Of a DNA stretch of 5,845 nucleotides, positions 5,803-5,845 are shown in pieces. Both the position numbers and the translations under genes were made by a program. The stretch comes from an uncultured Collinsella sp. (GTDB lineage: Bacteria; Actinomycetota; Coriobacteriia; Coriobacteriales; Coriobacteriaceae). The stretch lies in assembly GCA_902478935.1 (NCBI GenBank), contig CABSMV010000111.1, positions 1 to 5,845 on the forward strand, given 5' to 3'. Within the stretch, counting starts at the first letter, position 1. The number at the start of each line of letters is the position of its first letter. The notes beneath the pieces were generated by a model, which did not search any database, was not told the origin of the DNA, and saw only the letters and a program-made list of their open reading frames with translations.

Positions 5803-5845
5803 CTGTCTCTTATACACATCTCCGAGCCCACGAGACTCCTGAGCA
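5803..5845. other. Illumina Nextera transposase/i7 adapter contamination
   Basis: Bases 5803-5821 are the 19-bp Tn5 mosaic end CTGTCTCTTATACACATCT. Bases 5822-5836, CCGAGCCCACGAGAC, are the Nextera read-2 side adapter. Bases 5837-5844, TCCTGAGC, match from memory the i7 index N704, and the last A is the first base of the P7 tail. The block is library-construction sequence, not genomic and not a resident Tn5. It stays open in the pnp frame, adding the tell-tale peptide VSYTHLRAHETPE to any predicted protein. Confidence 0.98.

Noticed and set aside
5803..5821. Tn5-like mosaic end as a sign of a resident transposon
   Set aside because: It is followed at once by the Nextera adapter and an index, which occur only in sequencing libraries; no transposase or target duplication is present.
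1..5845. A previously undescribed system such as a defence island, retron, CRISPR array or selfish element
   Set aside because: Every gene belongs to a well-known housekeeping family, with no spacer-repeat pattern, reverse transcriptase, integrase, tRNA or composition break apart from the adapter.

Overview
This window is a conserved housekeeping stretch from a GC-rich Gram-positive bacterium. Six genes lie on the + strand in the order phoH (5' end missing), ybeY, dgkA, era, recO, rpsO, followed by pnp (3' end missing). Strong G/C preference at third codon positions, the Gram-positive phoH-ybeY-dgkA-era-recO order, the actinobacterial-style TKxD G4 motif in Era and the protein sequences suggest Actinobacteria, most likely Coriobacteriia (a Collinsella-like gut organism). 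That assignment is inference from memory, not a search result.

Layout: bases 1-3548 form one tight gene train. phoH and ybeY overlap, and later gaps are 9, 12 and 15 nt, so they are very likely co-transcribed. The products handle rRNA maturation and ribosome quality control (YbeY, Era, probably PhoH), lipid-carrier phosphorylation (DgkA) and recombinational repair (RecO). A 138-nt gap with a weak promoter candidate and a structured leader precedes rpsO. A clear intrinsic terminator follows rpsO. A 150-nt gap with several hairpins then leads to pnp, recalling the rpsO-pnp arrangement of E. coli, where S15 represses its own mRNA and RNase III plus PNPase control the pnp leader.

The right end is not biological. 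Bases 5803-5845 are an Illumina Nextera transposase/i7 adapter, including what looks like an index sequence, joined in frame to pnp after about 562 codons. The missing KH and S1 domains of PNPase are therefore an assembly-end effect, and proteins predicted across this junction are chimeric.

I found no mobile element, CRISPR array, tRNA, rRNA or novel defence-type system. The most interesting biological signals are the two leader regions, each with a central arm able to pair with either an upstream or a downstream copy of the same sequence, and an unusually acidic N-terminal extension on Era. No gene-free stretch exceeds 300 bases.
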